From contig SWDS01000010.1 in assembly GCA_005116745.1 (NCBI GenBank), positions 1 to 64,000 on the forward strand: DNA of 64,000 nt, given 5' to 3'. The position numbers were made by a program, and so were the translations under genes. Of the stretch, positions 7,165 through 16,083 are shown piece by piece. The stretch comes from Nitrospira sp. GTDB taxonomy: Bacteria > Nitrospirota > Nitrospiria > Nitrospirales > Nitrospiraceae. Positions within the stretch are counted from its first letter, which is position 1; each line of letters starts with the position of its first letter. The notes under the pieces are model-generated. The model did no database searches and had not been told where the DNA came from. It saw only the letters and a program-made list of their open reading frames with translations.

Positions 7165-9339
7165 GTGTATCGATACTATTTACGATATTGCCAACTCATC
7201 TTCTCGATTGCCGCTTGGACCGCGTGCTCTTCGCTGGCAATTGGGGCGGTTCCCTCGCAGCCGACTCCCTCACCCACCGCGGTCACCGAACAAGCAACGT
7301 CGATACGGAACCCGGTACCGATTGAGGGACTTGTGCAACCTTTGCCTGATGACGGGCCTCGTCAAGAAGGCCAATCGTCGGGCATTGAGGGACTCGCTTG
7401 GCAAGAAGGCCAGTCTGCGTATCGGAAGAACGCCTGGCCGGAGGCGCAACGGTTCTTTGGGAAAATCGTCAAGGAACATCCTGAAAGCCCGCTTGCCCCA
7501 TCGGCGAAAGCCTTCTTGGTCGAGCTCTTGTTGCAGGATGAGGTCTCGGGGAAAACCCGATCCGAGGCGATTCAGGAGTACAAAACGCTGCTTCGGGATT
7601 ATCCGCAGTCGCCGAACGCTCGGAGGGCAGAATGGCGGATCGCGGATTTGTATTTCGAGCAAGGTGCGTTTCAAGAAGCACAAGCATTTTACGAGAACGC
7701 GATGGCCCATTCCGTCAATCTTCCCTTCGATAGTAATCGGGCGTTGCTCGGTCTTGGGTATACGTTCATGGCCATGGGGAAATGGAGTGATGCCGAGCAC
7801 GCATTTGCCAATGTGCGAAAGCGAAGTGAGGACGAGCAGTTGCTCCAAGGAGCGACGTTGGGATTGGCCCATGCACTGTTCAGAGAGCAACGATTTTCTG
7901 AAGCGCAGCCGATCTACCACCTCAGTTATCAGCGATGGCCGCACCTCCTACGAGGCGACCCGCTGTCGCTTCAGCGGTATGCTGTCACGCAGGTGAAACT
8001 ACACCAGGAGGTCTCTGCACGAGAACTCATGTTGCTCTTTTACAATCTCTATCCCCGCCATGAGTATGCGCCTGCGGCCCTGCTGCATGTGGCTGAAGGG
8101 TTGCGGGCAGGTGCCAAACCGATGCTCGCCGAGTTTGTCTATGCGCTGATCCCTGTGCTCTATCCGTACAACGAGTCGGGTACAACGGCCAAACTGCGGC
8201 TGGCCGCACTCCGCGCAGAGACCATGTTGCCGGCTGGAAGCAATGCGATCGGGCTCACAGTCAGCGCCATGATCCACGGCGTGCCGGTTCCGGACCAGAC
8301 CGATGCCTCCTACCGATCGCTGCTGGAAGAGATTGCGACTCGAGAGGGGAGCAATCCAATGGGCAGCGAGGCCCGATATTACCTTGGGAAGGGGTATGAA
8401 CACGCAGGAGACACGAATCGTGCGCTTCAAACCTACAAGGAGATTACGCTTCGCGCGACCAATAAGAACGACCTATGGGCCATGAAATCCGCAGAGCGCC
8501 TGTCTGCTCTGTTGACACCCTGGATCGAGGCGGCGATCGCATCGCGCGACGATCTGACGGTTGTCAGTCTCTTTCACAGGCAGGGAGCCATGGCCGAACA
8601 GCAGTATGGGCGTTCCCCTCTGTTGCTGAACATCGCGGAATCCCATCGGCGTCTTGGCTTTTCACCGGAAGCCGTGCGGCTGTATCAGCAGATTCTTAAA
8701 TCACACAATGAATCGGTGTTACTCGAAACGGCTTTGATCGGACTTGGAGGGATCTATCTGGATCAGCGAGATCCTGAGGCCGCCAGAAAAGTGCTGGAGC
8801 GATACCGGTTTCAATTCCCTATCGGTAAATACAACGCGGAGGTGCTGCATCTTTTGATTGAGACCATGAGGCAACAGCGGGATCTGCAAGGGCTTCTCCA
8901 CCTGTGCCGGATGTGGTTGTTGCGCCACCCGGTTCATCCAGAACGACCAGCGATGTATGTCGAGTTAGCCAAGACACTGGGAGAACTGGATAAGCTGGAT
9001 GAGTCTGCCCTGGCCTATGAAGAGGCCTTCAAGGCCGGCGCGGTGCAAGCATCCACTACGCTTGTCTCCTATGCCGATACGTTATCTCGATTGAATCGAC
9101 ATGAGCGGGCTATTACAGCCTATCAATTAGTGCTGGCCAAGAAACCAAATGTGTCTCACGCCGATTGGGCACGGCTGCAAACAGCCAATCATTGGGCGGC
9201 ATTGAAGCAATATGATCGCGCCATTGTGGCGCTGGCCGAGCTCGATGGCATGGACGATCCAATCATCAATCGCCTTTCAGCGTCCCTGAAAACAAGTGTG
9301 CGAGCGGTCAGTCATTCGAGGAAGCAGGAGGGGCTATGA
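7165..9339 (+). CDS. Secreted TPR-repeat protein ahead of the flagellar two-component genes
   Basis: A 724-residue protein starting with GTG. Residues 8-28 form a hydrophobic segment ending near AIGA, so a signal peptide or membrane anchor is likely. From about residue 65 on it is made of tetratricopeptide-type helix pairs (for example GQSAYRKNAWPEAQRFFGK and AEWRIADLYFEQGAFQEAQ), giving a long solenoid for protein contacts outside the cytoplasm. No enzyme motif was seen. It overlaps the kinase gene by 4 bp (ATGA), so it is cotranscribed and translation is coupled. A role in sensing or assembly linked to the kinase is possible but unproven. No in-frame start exists upstream of 7153, and no ribosome site precedes the GTG. 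Confidence 0.75.
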   Translation: MYRYYLRYCQLIFSIAAWTACSSLAIGAVPSQPTPSPTAVTEQATSIRNPVPIEGLVQPLPDDGPRQEGQSSGIEGLAWQEGQSAYRKNAWPEAQRFFGKIVKEHPESPLAPSAKAFLVELLLQDEVSGKTRSEAIQEYKTLLRDYPQSPNARRAEWRIADLYFEQGAFQEAQAFYENAMAHSVNLPFDSNRALLGLGYTFMAMGKWSDAEHAFANVRKRSEDEQLLQGATLGLAHALFREQRFSEAQPIYHLSYQRWPHLLRGDPLSLQRYAVTQVKLHQEVSARELMLLFYNLYPRHEYAPAALLHVAEGLRAGAKPMLAEFVYALIPVLYPYNESGTTAKLRLAALRAETMLPAGSNAIGLTVSAMIHGVPVPDQTDASYRSLLEEIATREGSNPMGSEARYYLGKGYEHAGDTNRALQTYKEITLRATNKNDLWAMKSAERLSALLTPWIEAAIASRDDLTVVSLFHRQGAMAEQQYGRSPLLLNIAESHRRLGFSPEAVRLYQQILKSHNESVLLETALIGLGGIYLDQRDPEAARKVLERYRFQFPIGKYNAEVLHLLIETMRQQRDLQGLLHLCRMWLLRHPVHPERPAMYVELAKTLGELDKLDESALAYEEAFKAGAVQASTTLVSYADTLSRLNRHERAITAYQLVLAKKPNVSHADWARLQTANHWAALKQYDRAIVALAELDGMDDPIINRLSASLKTSVRAVSHSRKQEGL

Positions 9340-10637
9340 CGAGTGCTATGACCAAACATCCGGAAGAACAGGCGCTGCTGCAAGCCGCCTTCAGAAGTTT
9401 TGATGAGGCGGCTCACACGTTGCAGCAGTCATACAGTGCGTTGACGACACGTGTGGAGCAGATGGATCTGGAGTTGGCACAGAGCAACGAGGCGCTCCGC
9501 CGTCAGCTGTGTGACAACGAGGCCATGCGTGTCCATCTGGACGGGATTCTTGAGTCCTTGTCTATGGGGGTCTTGGTGATGGACGACTGCGAAATGATCA
9601 CTCGCAGCAATCGCGCCGCCGAGGCGCTCCTTGGCGTGACAGATGACGAACTGCGGAACCGTCGTGCGTCTGACTTATTGGCGGGTGCTGGTCTTGGCGT
9701 GTGTGATCGGCCTCAACGCATCGGTCAGGCCGTCGTCTCCATTAGCCAGGTTCCACTTCACAACGATTCCGGAGCGCACTCCGGACACCTCATCCTGTTT
9801 CAGGACGTCACGCGTATTTATCAACTGGAAGAACAGTTGCAGCGCAAGGAACGACTGGCGGCCATGGGAGAGCTGATCGGTCGGATCGCCCATGAGATCA
9901 GAAATCCATTGGGCAGCGTCGAGCTCTTCGCGTCCATGCTGCAGCGAGATCTCGGCGAGCAGTCGTCCGGCAAACGCTACGCGCAACAAATCTCGGAGGC
10001 CGTCCAGTCGATGGATCGCTTACTGACCAATCTGTTGCTGTATACGCGGCCGGTTCACTTGGCTCGTGGCTGGCACTTAGCCGAAGCATTGATCGGCGAA
10101 TCGATCAAGTTGGCGGCCCATGCGATTACCAAAGTGCCGGTGGACATCCGAGTGGAGATCAGTCCAGACATTCATTCGATGTGGTGTCACGATGGCCAGT
10201 TGAAACAAGTGCTCGTGAATCTGGTGGTGAACGCAGTGCAGGCGATGCCAAATGGAGGGGTTCTGGCGATCAGTCTTTGCCAGGAGCCGTCGCGGACACT
10301 TGGTCTACCCGCTGTTCGACTCACTGTCCTGGATTCTGGGATTGGCATCCCTCCGGCCCATCAGTCACGCATATTCGATCCGTTCTTCTCGACGAAAGAT
10401 GACGGGACCGGCCTTGGTCTGGCGATTGTCTATTCAATTGTGGATGCGCACCAGGGACGGATTGATGTCGACAGTACAGTCGGGCAGGGCACCGCATGCT
10501 CCATTATTCTGCCTCATCCAGCAATCGGTGGAGATCCCCATGCGGTGCAGACTCCAATTCGGAACGAGCTGGAATCGAGTCAATCCTACCCGAGTGAGCA
10601 CACGATGGCGTTAGTGGAGGAGTGGTCTCATGAATGA
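9336..10637 (+). CDS. PAS-containing sensor histidine kinase, FlrB/FleS-like
   Basis: A 433-residue cytoplasmic kinase with no membrane segment. A coiled-coil-like N-terminus (about 15-65) leads to a PAS domain (about 68-165), the dimerisation/phospho-acceptor box with His186 (RIAHEIRNP), and an ATPase domain with the N box (NLVVNAVQA), DSGIGIP and GTGLGLA. The size, missing transmembrane part and place directly before an NtrC-type regulator match FlrB of Vibrio and FleS of Pseudomonas, which phosphorylate FlrC/FleR to switch on middle flagellar genes. It overlaps both neighbours. GCAGGAGGGG precedes the ATG. Confidence 0.88.
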   Translation: MTSAMTKHPEEQALLQAAFRSFDEAAHTLQQSYSALTTRVEQMDLELAQSNEALRRQLCDNEAMRVHLDGILESLSMGVLVMDDCEMITRSNRAAEALLGVTDDELRNRRASDLLAGAGLGVCDRPQRIGQAVVSISQVPLHNDSGAHSGHLILFQDVTRIYQLEEQLQRKERLAAMGELIGRIAHEIRNPLGSVELFASMLQRDLGEQSSGKRYAQQISEAVQSMDRLLTNLLLYTRPVHLARGWHLAEALIGESIKLAAHAITKVPVDIRVEISPDIHSMWCHDGQLKQVLVNLVVNAVQAMPNGGVLAISLCQEPSRTLGLPAVRLTVLDSGIGIPPAHQSRIFDPFFSTKDDGTGLGLAIVYSIVDAHQGRIDVDSTVGQGTACSIILPHPAIGGDPHAVQTPIRNELESSQSYPSEHTMALVEEWSHE

Positions 10638-12045
10638 CCCCGAGAAGAGTAACCCTCTTTCTGACACTGGTGACGAGCGCGAGCGCATTCTCATCGTCGA
10701 TGATGACTCATCGATGCGAACGGCACTGATGGAGACGGTCAAGCGACTCGGCTATTCCGTACAAGGGGCAGTCGATGGCATGGATGCCATTGAACGGATT
10801 CCCCATTTTCGCCCATGGATGGTGCTGACCGATCTCAAGATGCCGCGTCTGAATGGGCTCGAATTGATTAAGGAAGTCAAGGCGCGCGCGCCTCATGCGA
10901 CGATCGTTCTGATGACGGCGTATGGGGCCATAGAGACCGCTGTCGAGGCCATGAAGTTGGGCGCCAGCGAGTATCTCTTGAAACCGTTTTCCATGGACTT
11001 GCTGGAGCGAGTCATCGTGAATCTCAAGTCGGGACGAGACGTAAGGACCATCACGGGTCACCCTTCTCACCCAACGGAAAACCGGGCTCTGCTAAGCCAG
11101 GACCCAGGCATGATCAGGCTCTTAAGCACGATCGAAGGGGTCGCGTCTAGTCAGGCCACAGTCTTGATCCAAGGAGAGAGTGGCACCGGAAAAGAGCTAT
11201 TAGCCAGGTTTATCCATAATCGAAGCCCGCGGGCGCATCGCCCGTTCATCGCGGTGAATTGTGCGGCACTACCGGATGGGCTCCTCGAGAGTGAGCTCTT
11301 TGGCCACGAGCGTGGTGCGTTCACTGGGGCGGTGATCAAAAAAATCGGCAAGTTTGAGATGGCGCATATGGGCACATTGCTCCTGGACGAAATCAGTGAA
11401 ATGAACCTGAGTTTGCAGGCCAAGTTACTGCGTGTCTTACAGGAGCGCGAAGTCGATCGGATCGGGGGGCGCGACCCTGTGTCAGTCAATATACGGGTGA
11501 TCGCGACGACCAATCGAGCGCTCTATCGGGAAGTTGAGCAAGGACGTTTCCGAGAGGATCTCTACTATCGTCTGAACGTCTTTCCGGTCACCGTTCCACC
11601 GCTCCGTGAACGTACGATCGATATTCCATTGCTCGCGCGTCATTTTGTGAGTCAGTCGGCCACGAGGAACGGTCTCACGCCACCGGCATTGTCTGATAGC
11701 GCGTGTGCGCACTTACAACGGCTGGCATGGAAGGGAAATGTCCGTGAATTAGAGAATGTCATGGAACGGGGGGTGTTGCTGGCAGGGCCTGGTCCTATCC
11801 TTCCCGAACACTGTCCGCCTGAACTGAACGGAGAACAGCGAGTCCAGTCTGCCCATCCGCAACAACCGGCTAATGGATCGTTGTGGGAAATGGAACGAGA
11901 GCTCATTTTTAAGACATTGGCACGTGTGAAGGAGAATCGTACGCATGCGGCGAAAGAGTTGGGGATCAGCATTCGTACGTTACGAAATAAGCTGCGAGAG
12001 TATCGAGAAGGTGAACGACCCTGTTCGATTACCGGAGGACCATAA
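10630..12045 (+). CDS. Sigma-54-dependent response regulator, FlrC/FleR-like
   Basis: A 471-residue NtrC-family activator. It has a receiver with Asp68 (VLTDLKMP), an AAA+ domain with GESGTGKE, GAFTGA and LDEISE, and a C-terminal Fis-type helix-turn-helix (HAAKELGISIRTLRNKL). It overlaps the kinase gene by 8 bp, so the two are a cognate pair. By analogy with FlrC/FleR it should activate middle flagellar operons (basal body, hook) from sigma-54 promoters; such promoters are seen before flgB, fliK, fliL and flgF. The kinase match and gene order support this; the exact targets are inferred. Confidence 0.88.
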   Translation: MNDPEKSNPLSDTGDERERILIVDDDSSMRTALMETVKRLGYSVQGAVDGMDAIERIPHFRPWMVLTDLKMPRLNGLELIKEVKARAPHATIVLMTAYGAIETAVEAMKLGASEYLLKPFSMDLLERVIVNLKSGRDVRTITGHPSHPTENRALLSQDPGMIRLLSTIEGVASSQATVLIQGESGTGKELLARFIHNRSPRAHRPFIAVNCAALPDGLLESELFGHERGAFTGAVIKKIGKFEMAHMGTLLLDEISEMNLSLQAKLLRVLQEREVDRIGGRDPVSVNIRVIATTNRALYREVEQGRFREDLYYRLNVFPVTVPPLRERTIDIPLLARHFVSQSATRNGLTPPALSDSACAHLQRLAWKGNVRELENVMERGVLLAGPGPILPEHCPPELNGEQRVQSAHPQQPANGSLWEMERELIFKTLARVKENRTHAAKELGISIRTLRNKLREYREGERPCSITGGP

Positions 12046-12048
12046 GAG

Positions 12049-12091
12049 CGGCAAGAATTGCCGACCGGCAAGTTTGTGCGATGGCGGCAAG
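12049..12091. promoter_or_regulatory. Putative activator-binding region upstream of flgB
   Basis: CGGCAA-GAA-TTGCCG (12049-12063) is a perfect inverted repeat. Two further direct copies of CGGCAAG follow at 12066-12072 and 12085-12091. They lie about 90-130 bp before the -24/-12 promoter at 12181, the usual distance for enhancer sites of NtrC-type activators. A near copy of the palindrome (12 of 15 bases) lies before fliK. Binding by the FlrC-like protein is inferred. Confidence 0.5.
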
Positions 12092-12180
12092 AATCAAACG
12101 GAGGATCATAGGCGAGGGGTGAGAAAACCAATGGGCGTTGTAGGAGGCTACGTCCCGGGCTCTCACTCCGGCATTCGGGC

Positions 12181-12196
12181 AGGCATTATGGTTGCA
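12181..12196 (+). promoter_or_regulatory. Sigma-54-type promoter of the flgB operon
   Basis: AGGCATTATGGTTGCA matches TGGCACGN4TTGCA at GGCA and TTGCA with the right GG-N10-GC spacing. The start point would be near 12207, 27 bases before flgB. Confidence 0.7.
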
Positions 12197-12233
12197 ATGA
12201 TACCGTGCCGGGGATGGAAAGGAGTCTAGAGGC

Positions 12234-12644
12234 ATGACAATCTTTGACAAGACCATGCGACTGCTACAGCGGAGTTTGGATCTTCGCAGCGCACGACAGC
12301 GTGTGATCACCTCAAATCTAGCCAATGAAGAAACGCCGGGCTATCGCGCATCCGAATTGACCTTTCTGGACCAATTGCAGTCGGCCCACAAGGGGCGCCT
12401 GCCAATCGTCATGGCGGCGACTCAGTCTCGACATTTCGGCATGCATGGGCCGCAGGGTGTACAGGCCGTGGCGGGAAAAATCGGTGAAGTTCCTGCCGGC
12501 GATCTGCCGCTTGATGCCAACTCCGTCAATCTTGAACTGGAGATGGCCAAATTGTCCGAGAACGCCATGCAGTACAACACAGCGGCCACGCTACTGGCCA
12601 AGAAGTTTCACGGATTGTTGAATGTAATTCGAGAAGGGAGATAA
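12234..12644 (+). CDS. flgB: Flagellar proximal rod protein FlgB
   Basis: A 136-residue rod protein. The N-terminus carries the rod/hook family helix with the motif ITSNLANEETPGYRA (residues about 22-36), and the C-terminus the matching helix (SENAMQYNTAATLLAKKF). FlgB assembles with FlgC, FlgF and FliE as the rod of the basal body in the periplasm, exported by the type III apparatus. It is the first gene of the flgBC-fliEFGHIJ operon and follows a sigma-54-type promoter. AAAGGAGTCTAG precedes the ATG. The length is normal for the family. Confidence 0.96.
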   Translation: MTIFDKTMRLLQRSLDLRSARQRVITSNLANEETPGYRASELTFLDQLQSAHKGRLPIVMAATQSRHFGMHGPQGVQAVAGKIGEVPAGDLPLDANSVNLELEMAKLSENAMQYNTAATLLAKKFHGLLNVIREGR

Positions 12645-12714
12645 CGCTTAGCCCGCTCGAATCGCCGACATCGGCATGCGGTTGACGGTTGACGCTTGAT
12701 AGAGGAGGTTCATC

Positions 12715-13164
12715 ATGGAAATGTCCGACAGTATGGCTGTATCGGTATCCGGTTTAGACGCCCAACGGCGGCGACTCAATGTCATTGCGAGCAATCTTGC
12801 GAACGCCCAATCAACGAAAACACCGACTGGGGGTCCGTACAAGCGGCGGGATGTCGTCTTTCGCTCAACAGCGGTGCCAAGCGCATTTCATGGGACGTTT
12901 CGACAAATCGCCGTTGGGCCGTCGGCACATGCGCTCGAAGGGGTCTCCGTCGCTCGAGTGGTGGAAGATTCCAAACCAGGTCAACTCATCTATGACCCTC
13001 ATCATCCGGATGCCGATTCCAAAGGGTTTGTGCGTCTTCCCAATGTGAATGTCATGGAAGAAATGGTGAATATGATGGGCGCGTCACGTGCGTACGAAGC
13101 GAACGTTCAAGCCATCAACGCAACACGTGCCATGTGGAACAAGGCACTGGAAATTGGGAGGTAA
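12715..13164 (+). CDS. flgC: Flagellar proximal rod protein FlgC
   Basis: A 149-residue rod protein. It has the conserved N-terminal rod motif (NVIASNLANAQSTKTPTGGPYKR) and the typical C-terminus with NVNVMEEMVNMMGASRAYEANV, which forms the paired rod helix. It builds the rod with FlgB. A gap of 70 bases separates it from flgB and includes GAGGAGG near the start. Its stop codon nearly touches fliE. Confidence 0.96.
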   Translation: MEMSDSMAVSVSGLDAQRRRLNVIASNLANAQSTKTPTGGPYKRRDVVFRSTAVPSAFHGTFRQIAVGPSAHALEGVSVARVVEDSKPGQLIYDPHHPDADSKGFVRLPNVNVMEEMVNMMGASRAYEANVQAINATRAMWNKALEIGR

Positions 13165-13166
13165 TG

Positions 13167-13469
13167 ATGAATCCGATTTACGGTCCAACATCAGGTATCA
13201 CTCCGATTCCCGATGTGGCCTCAGGCGGGTCGGCCGGAACGGCAGGTGCCTCGGGGTTCATGGATTCGCTCAAATCCGCAATCGGAAAGGTCAACGACAC
13301 GCAAATGGAAGCCGGCCGAGCGGTAGGTGATCTTATGACAGGCGAGACGCAGGACCTTCACCGTACGATGGTCGCGTTGCAGCAAGCAGACGTGTCGTTC
13401 CAATTGATGATGCAAATCCGGAACAAACTGGTCACGGCCTATGAAGAGATTCAACGGATGCAAGTGTAA
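13167..13469 (+). CDS. fliE: Flagellar MS-ring/rod junction protein FliE
   Basis: A 100-residue protein that links the FliF ring to the rod. The C-terminal half is conserved (GETQDLHRTMVALQQADVSF ... RNKLVTAYEEIQRMQV). Two ATGs follow each other at 13164 and 13167; 13164 overlaps the flgC stop, and GGGAGG is best spaced for 13167. The gene lies in the usual place between flgC and fliF. Confidence 0.95.
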   Translation: MNPIYGPTSGITPIPDVASGGSAGTAGASGFMDSLKSAIGKVNDTQMEAGRAVGDLMTGETQDLHRTMVALQQADVSFQLMMQIRNKLVTAYEEIQRMQV

Positions 13470-13501
13470 GCGGTCAGGCCCGATGAAGGAGCGTGGGTAG
13501 A

Positions 13502-15067
13502 ATGTTTTCCAAGTTTTCCATCAATCAACGGATGATCATTCTCATTGCCCTGGCGGGGTCGGTGGCGGGCCTCATCGCGCTCACACTCTGGACGCAGCAG
13601 CCTGATATGCAGGTGTTGTTCACCAATCTTGGCGGCGAAGACGCGGCTGCGATCATCGATAAGTTGAAAGAGACGAAAGTACCATATGAAACAACCGGTG
13701 GTGGAGCGACGGTGCTGGTTCCTAGCGCCCAAGTCCACGATCTCCGATTGCAACTTGCGACTCAAGGGCTTCCCCATGGAGGTGGGGTCGGCTTCGAGAT
13801 TTTCGATCGTACGTCGATCGGCATGTCCGAATTCGTGCAGAAGCTCAACTATCGGCGCGCCTTACAGGGCGAGTTGGCAAGAACCATCGCGCAGCTGCCG
13901 GAAGTCGAACGGGCGCGGGTTCATCTGGCGCTTCCTGAACGGCGACTCTTCGCCAACGAACAGGAGAAAGCGCGTGCGTCCGTGATCGTGTCACTGCGCA
14001 ATGGCCAACAGCTCGCTCAGGCGCAGGTGCAAGGGGTCATCCATTTGGTGTCCAGCAGCGTGGAGGGCTTGCAGGCTCGCGATGTGACCGTGGTAGATGG
14101 GCATGGCCGTATGCTGTCGTCCACCATGACGGAGGAGACCGCCGGGTTATCGAATACCCAGCTCGAATATCAGCGGAGCATTGAAAAAGATGTCGAAACG
14201 CGTATCCAGACGATGCTCGAGCGGATTGTCGGTTCCAATAAAGCCGTGGTGCGTGTGTCCAGCGTCGTGGACTTTCGCAAGGTGGAAACCACCGAAGAGC
14301 GCTATGATCCGAACAGCCAGGTCGTGAGGAGCGAACAACGCGGGCAAGAAAAGGCGAATGGCACCAACGGCGTCAGCGGCGGTGTACCGGGTGTCCAGTC
14401 AAACGTTCCGCCTGGAACAGATCAGGAGCTCCCGCAAACTAGTTCGAACAATAGTCAGACGAAAAATGAAACAGTCAACTACGAGATCAGTCGAACCGTG
14501 TCAAAAATTACTGAGCCCGTAGGCGTCATCAAACAATTATCCGTGGCTGTGCTGGTCGATGGGATCTATGAAACTGCTAAAACCGGTGATGGGCAGTCGA
14601 CGGAGACGCCGGCTGCCGCACGCAAATACATCCCACGTTCGGAAGAAGATCTCAAGCGGATTGAGGACATCGTCAAGAAAGCGATGGGCTTTTCGCCCGA
14701 GCGGCAGGATCAGGTTCAGGTCGTGAACGTGCAATTCGGCACCGAACCGGAAGAGCTGCAAGGTGCAACAGCAGACGTCGTGGCCGAGGGGCCAAAGCCA
14801 TGGTTGCCGTATCTTCGTTATGGTGTCGGGATCTTATTGTTTGCGGTGATTCTCTTGTTCGTGGTCCGTCCGCTATTGGCCATGTTGGGTTCAACGACGG
14901 AGCAGATGCAGACCGACGCGATGGTCTCGGGGTTACCTGGGGCTCAGGCCATGGCGCAAGGCTCATTGACGCATGCACCGGATCGAGCTCAAATCATCGA
15001 CATGGCGAGAAAGAATCCCGACACGACGGCGGTGGTCGTGAAGCAGTGGCTCAAGAATCCTTCATAA
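13502..15067 (+). CDS. fliF: Flagellar MS-ring protein FliF
   Basis: A 521-residue inner membrane protein that forms the MS ring. One membrane segment lies near the N-terminus (residues about 12-32) and another near the C-terminus (about 430-455); between are ring-building motifs with the typical FQRALQGELARTI-like segment and a disordered periplasmic loop rich in Asn, Gly and Ser. The C-terminal cytoplasmic tail binds FliG. The ATG at 13502 is preferred to the GTG at 13493, which lies too close to AAGGAG. The gene starts 32 bases after fliE. Confidence 0.96.
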   Translation: MFSKFSINQRMIILIALAGSVAGLIALTLWTQQPDMQVLFTNLGGEDAAAIIDKLKETKVPYETTGGGATVLVPSAQVHDLRLQLATQGLPHGGGVGFEIFDRTSIGMSEFVQKLNYRRALQGELARTIAQLPEVERARVHLALPERRLFANEQEKARASVIVSLRNGQQLAQAQVQGVIHLVSSSVEGLQARDVTVVDGHGRMLSSTMTEETAGLSNTQLEYQRSIEKDVETRIQTMLERIVGSNKAVVRVSSVVDFRKVETTEERYDPNSQVVRSEQRGQEKANGTNGVSGGVPGVQSNVPPGTDQELPQTSSNNSQTKNETVNYEISRTVSKITEPVGVIKQLSVAVLVDGIYETAKTGDGQSTETPAAARKYIPRSEEDLKRIEDIVKKAMGFSPERQDQVQVVNVQFGTEPEELQGATADVVAEGPKPWLPYLRYGVGILLFAVILLFVVRPLLAMLGSTTEQMQTDAMVSGLPGAQAMAQGSLTHAPDRAQIIDMARKNPDTTAVVVKQWLKNPS

Positions 15068-15076
15068 TATGTGACT

Positions 15077-16069
15077 ATGGCAAAGACTCTGACGGGCGAA
15101 CAAAAGGCAGCCATTCTCCTTCGTGCGATTGGAGAAGAATCAGCTGCCCAGGTTATGAAACAACTTGACCCCAAAGAAATTAAGCGGCTGGGAACATTTA
15201 TGAGTGGCACGGCTCAGATTTCGCGGGATGAGGAAGATGCCGTCATCTCGGATTTCCAGACTGCCAGCGCGTCCGGCGACGTTCAGTTCCAGGGAAAAGA
15301 GTTTATCAGGAGCGTCCTTATCAAGGCGTTGGGCCCAGAAAAGGCGGCGCGGGTCATCGAATCGATGACTCGGAAAAGCTATCCGGGGCTGGACGCGATG
15401 AAGTGGGTCGATGTGAAAACGCTTGTCCAAATGTTGAAGATCGAGCATGCACAAACCGTGGCGGTCGTGCTGGCGCATCTTGAGAGCGAACAAGCTGGGC
15501 AAGTGCTTGCAGGATTTCCTGAGGCGCTACGTGGAGACGTGGCGATTCGGTTGGCCACCATGGAGGAGGTGCAGCCAGATGTCTTGGAAGAGCTCAGCCT
15601 GAGCATACAAGAGACACTCTTGGCCAGTACGGGACTGGGGTCGCAGAGCCTCGGTGGGGCTGAGGTGATGGCCAACATCTTGACGCGCATGGATAAGACC
15701 AATGAGGGGGGCATTATGGCCAAGATCGCGGAGAAGAGCCAGCCGTTGGCGGACGCGATTCGGGCGCTCATGTTTGTCTTCGATGACCTGGGGAAGATCG
15801 ATGATCGCGGCTTGCAGGAATTGATGAAAGAGATCAGCAAGGACGACCTTCCGCTCGCTCTTCGTGGTGCCAATCCTGAGCTGAAGGAGAAATTCTTCAA
15901 GAATATGTCGAGCCGTGCCGCAGAAATGTTGAAGGAAGATATGGAGGCAAAAGGGCCGGTGAAGGTGTCCGATGTCGAGAGAGCCCAGCAGAATATTCTG
16001 AAAGTCTGCCGCAAGCTGGAAGAAGAGAACCGCATCGTCATCTCAGGCGCAGGGGAGGAGATGCTGTAG
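15077..16069 (+). CDS. fliG: Flagellar motor switch protein FliG
   Basis: A 330-residue switch protein. The N-terminus (TGEQKAAILLRAIGEE) binds FliF, the middle armadillo part contacts FliM, and the C-terminal domain carries the charged helix that meets the stator (FVFDDLGKIDDRGLQELMKE). It forms the rotor top of the C ring and generates torque. The ATG at 15077 begins a typical FliG sequence; a GTG two codons upstream is possible. No clear ribosome site is seen, and coupling with fliF, nine bases upstream, is likely. Confidence 0.96.
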   Translation: MAKTLTGEQKAAILLRAIGEESAAQVMKQLDPKEIKRLGTFMSGTAQISRDEEDAVISDFQTASASGDVQFQGKEFIRSVLIKALGPEKAARVIESMTRKSYPGLDAMKWVDVKTLVQMLKIEHAQTVAVVLAHLESEQAGQVLAGFPEALRGDVAIRLATMEEVQPDVLEELSLSIQETLLASTGLGSQSLGGAEVMANILTRMDKTNEGGIMAKIAEKSQPLADAIRALMFVFDDLGKIDDRGLQELMKEISKDDLPLALRGANPELKEKFFKNMSSRAAEMLKEDMEAKGPVKVSDVERAQQNILKVCRKLEEENRIVISGAGEEML

Positions 16070-16083
16070 TGACGAGGGGAACC

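Noticed and set aside
7139-7996. 285-residue + frame overlapping the TPR gene
   Set aside because: Very Arg-rich, a different frame of the TPR gene; no ribosome site.
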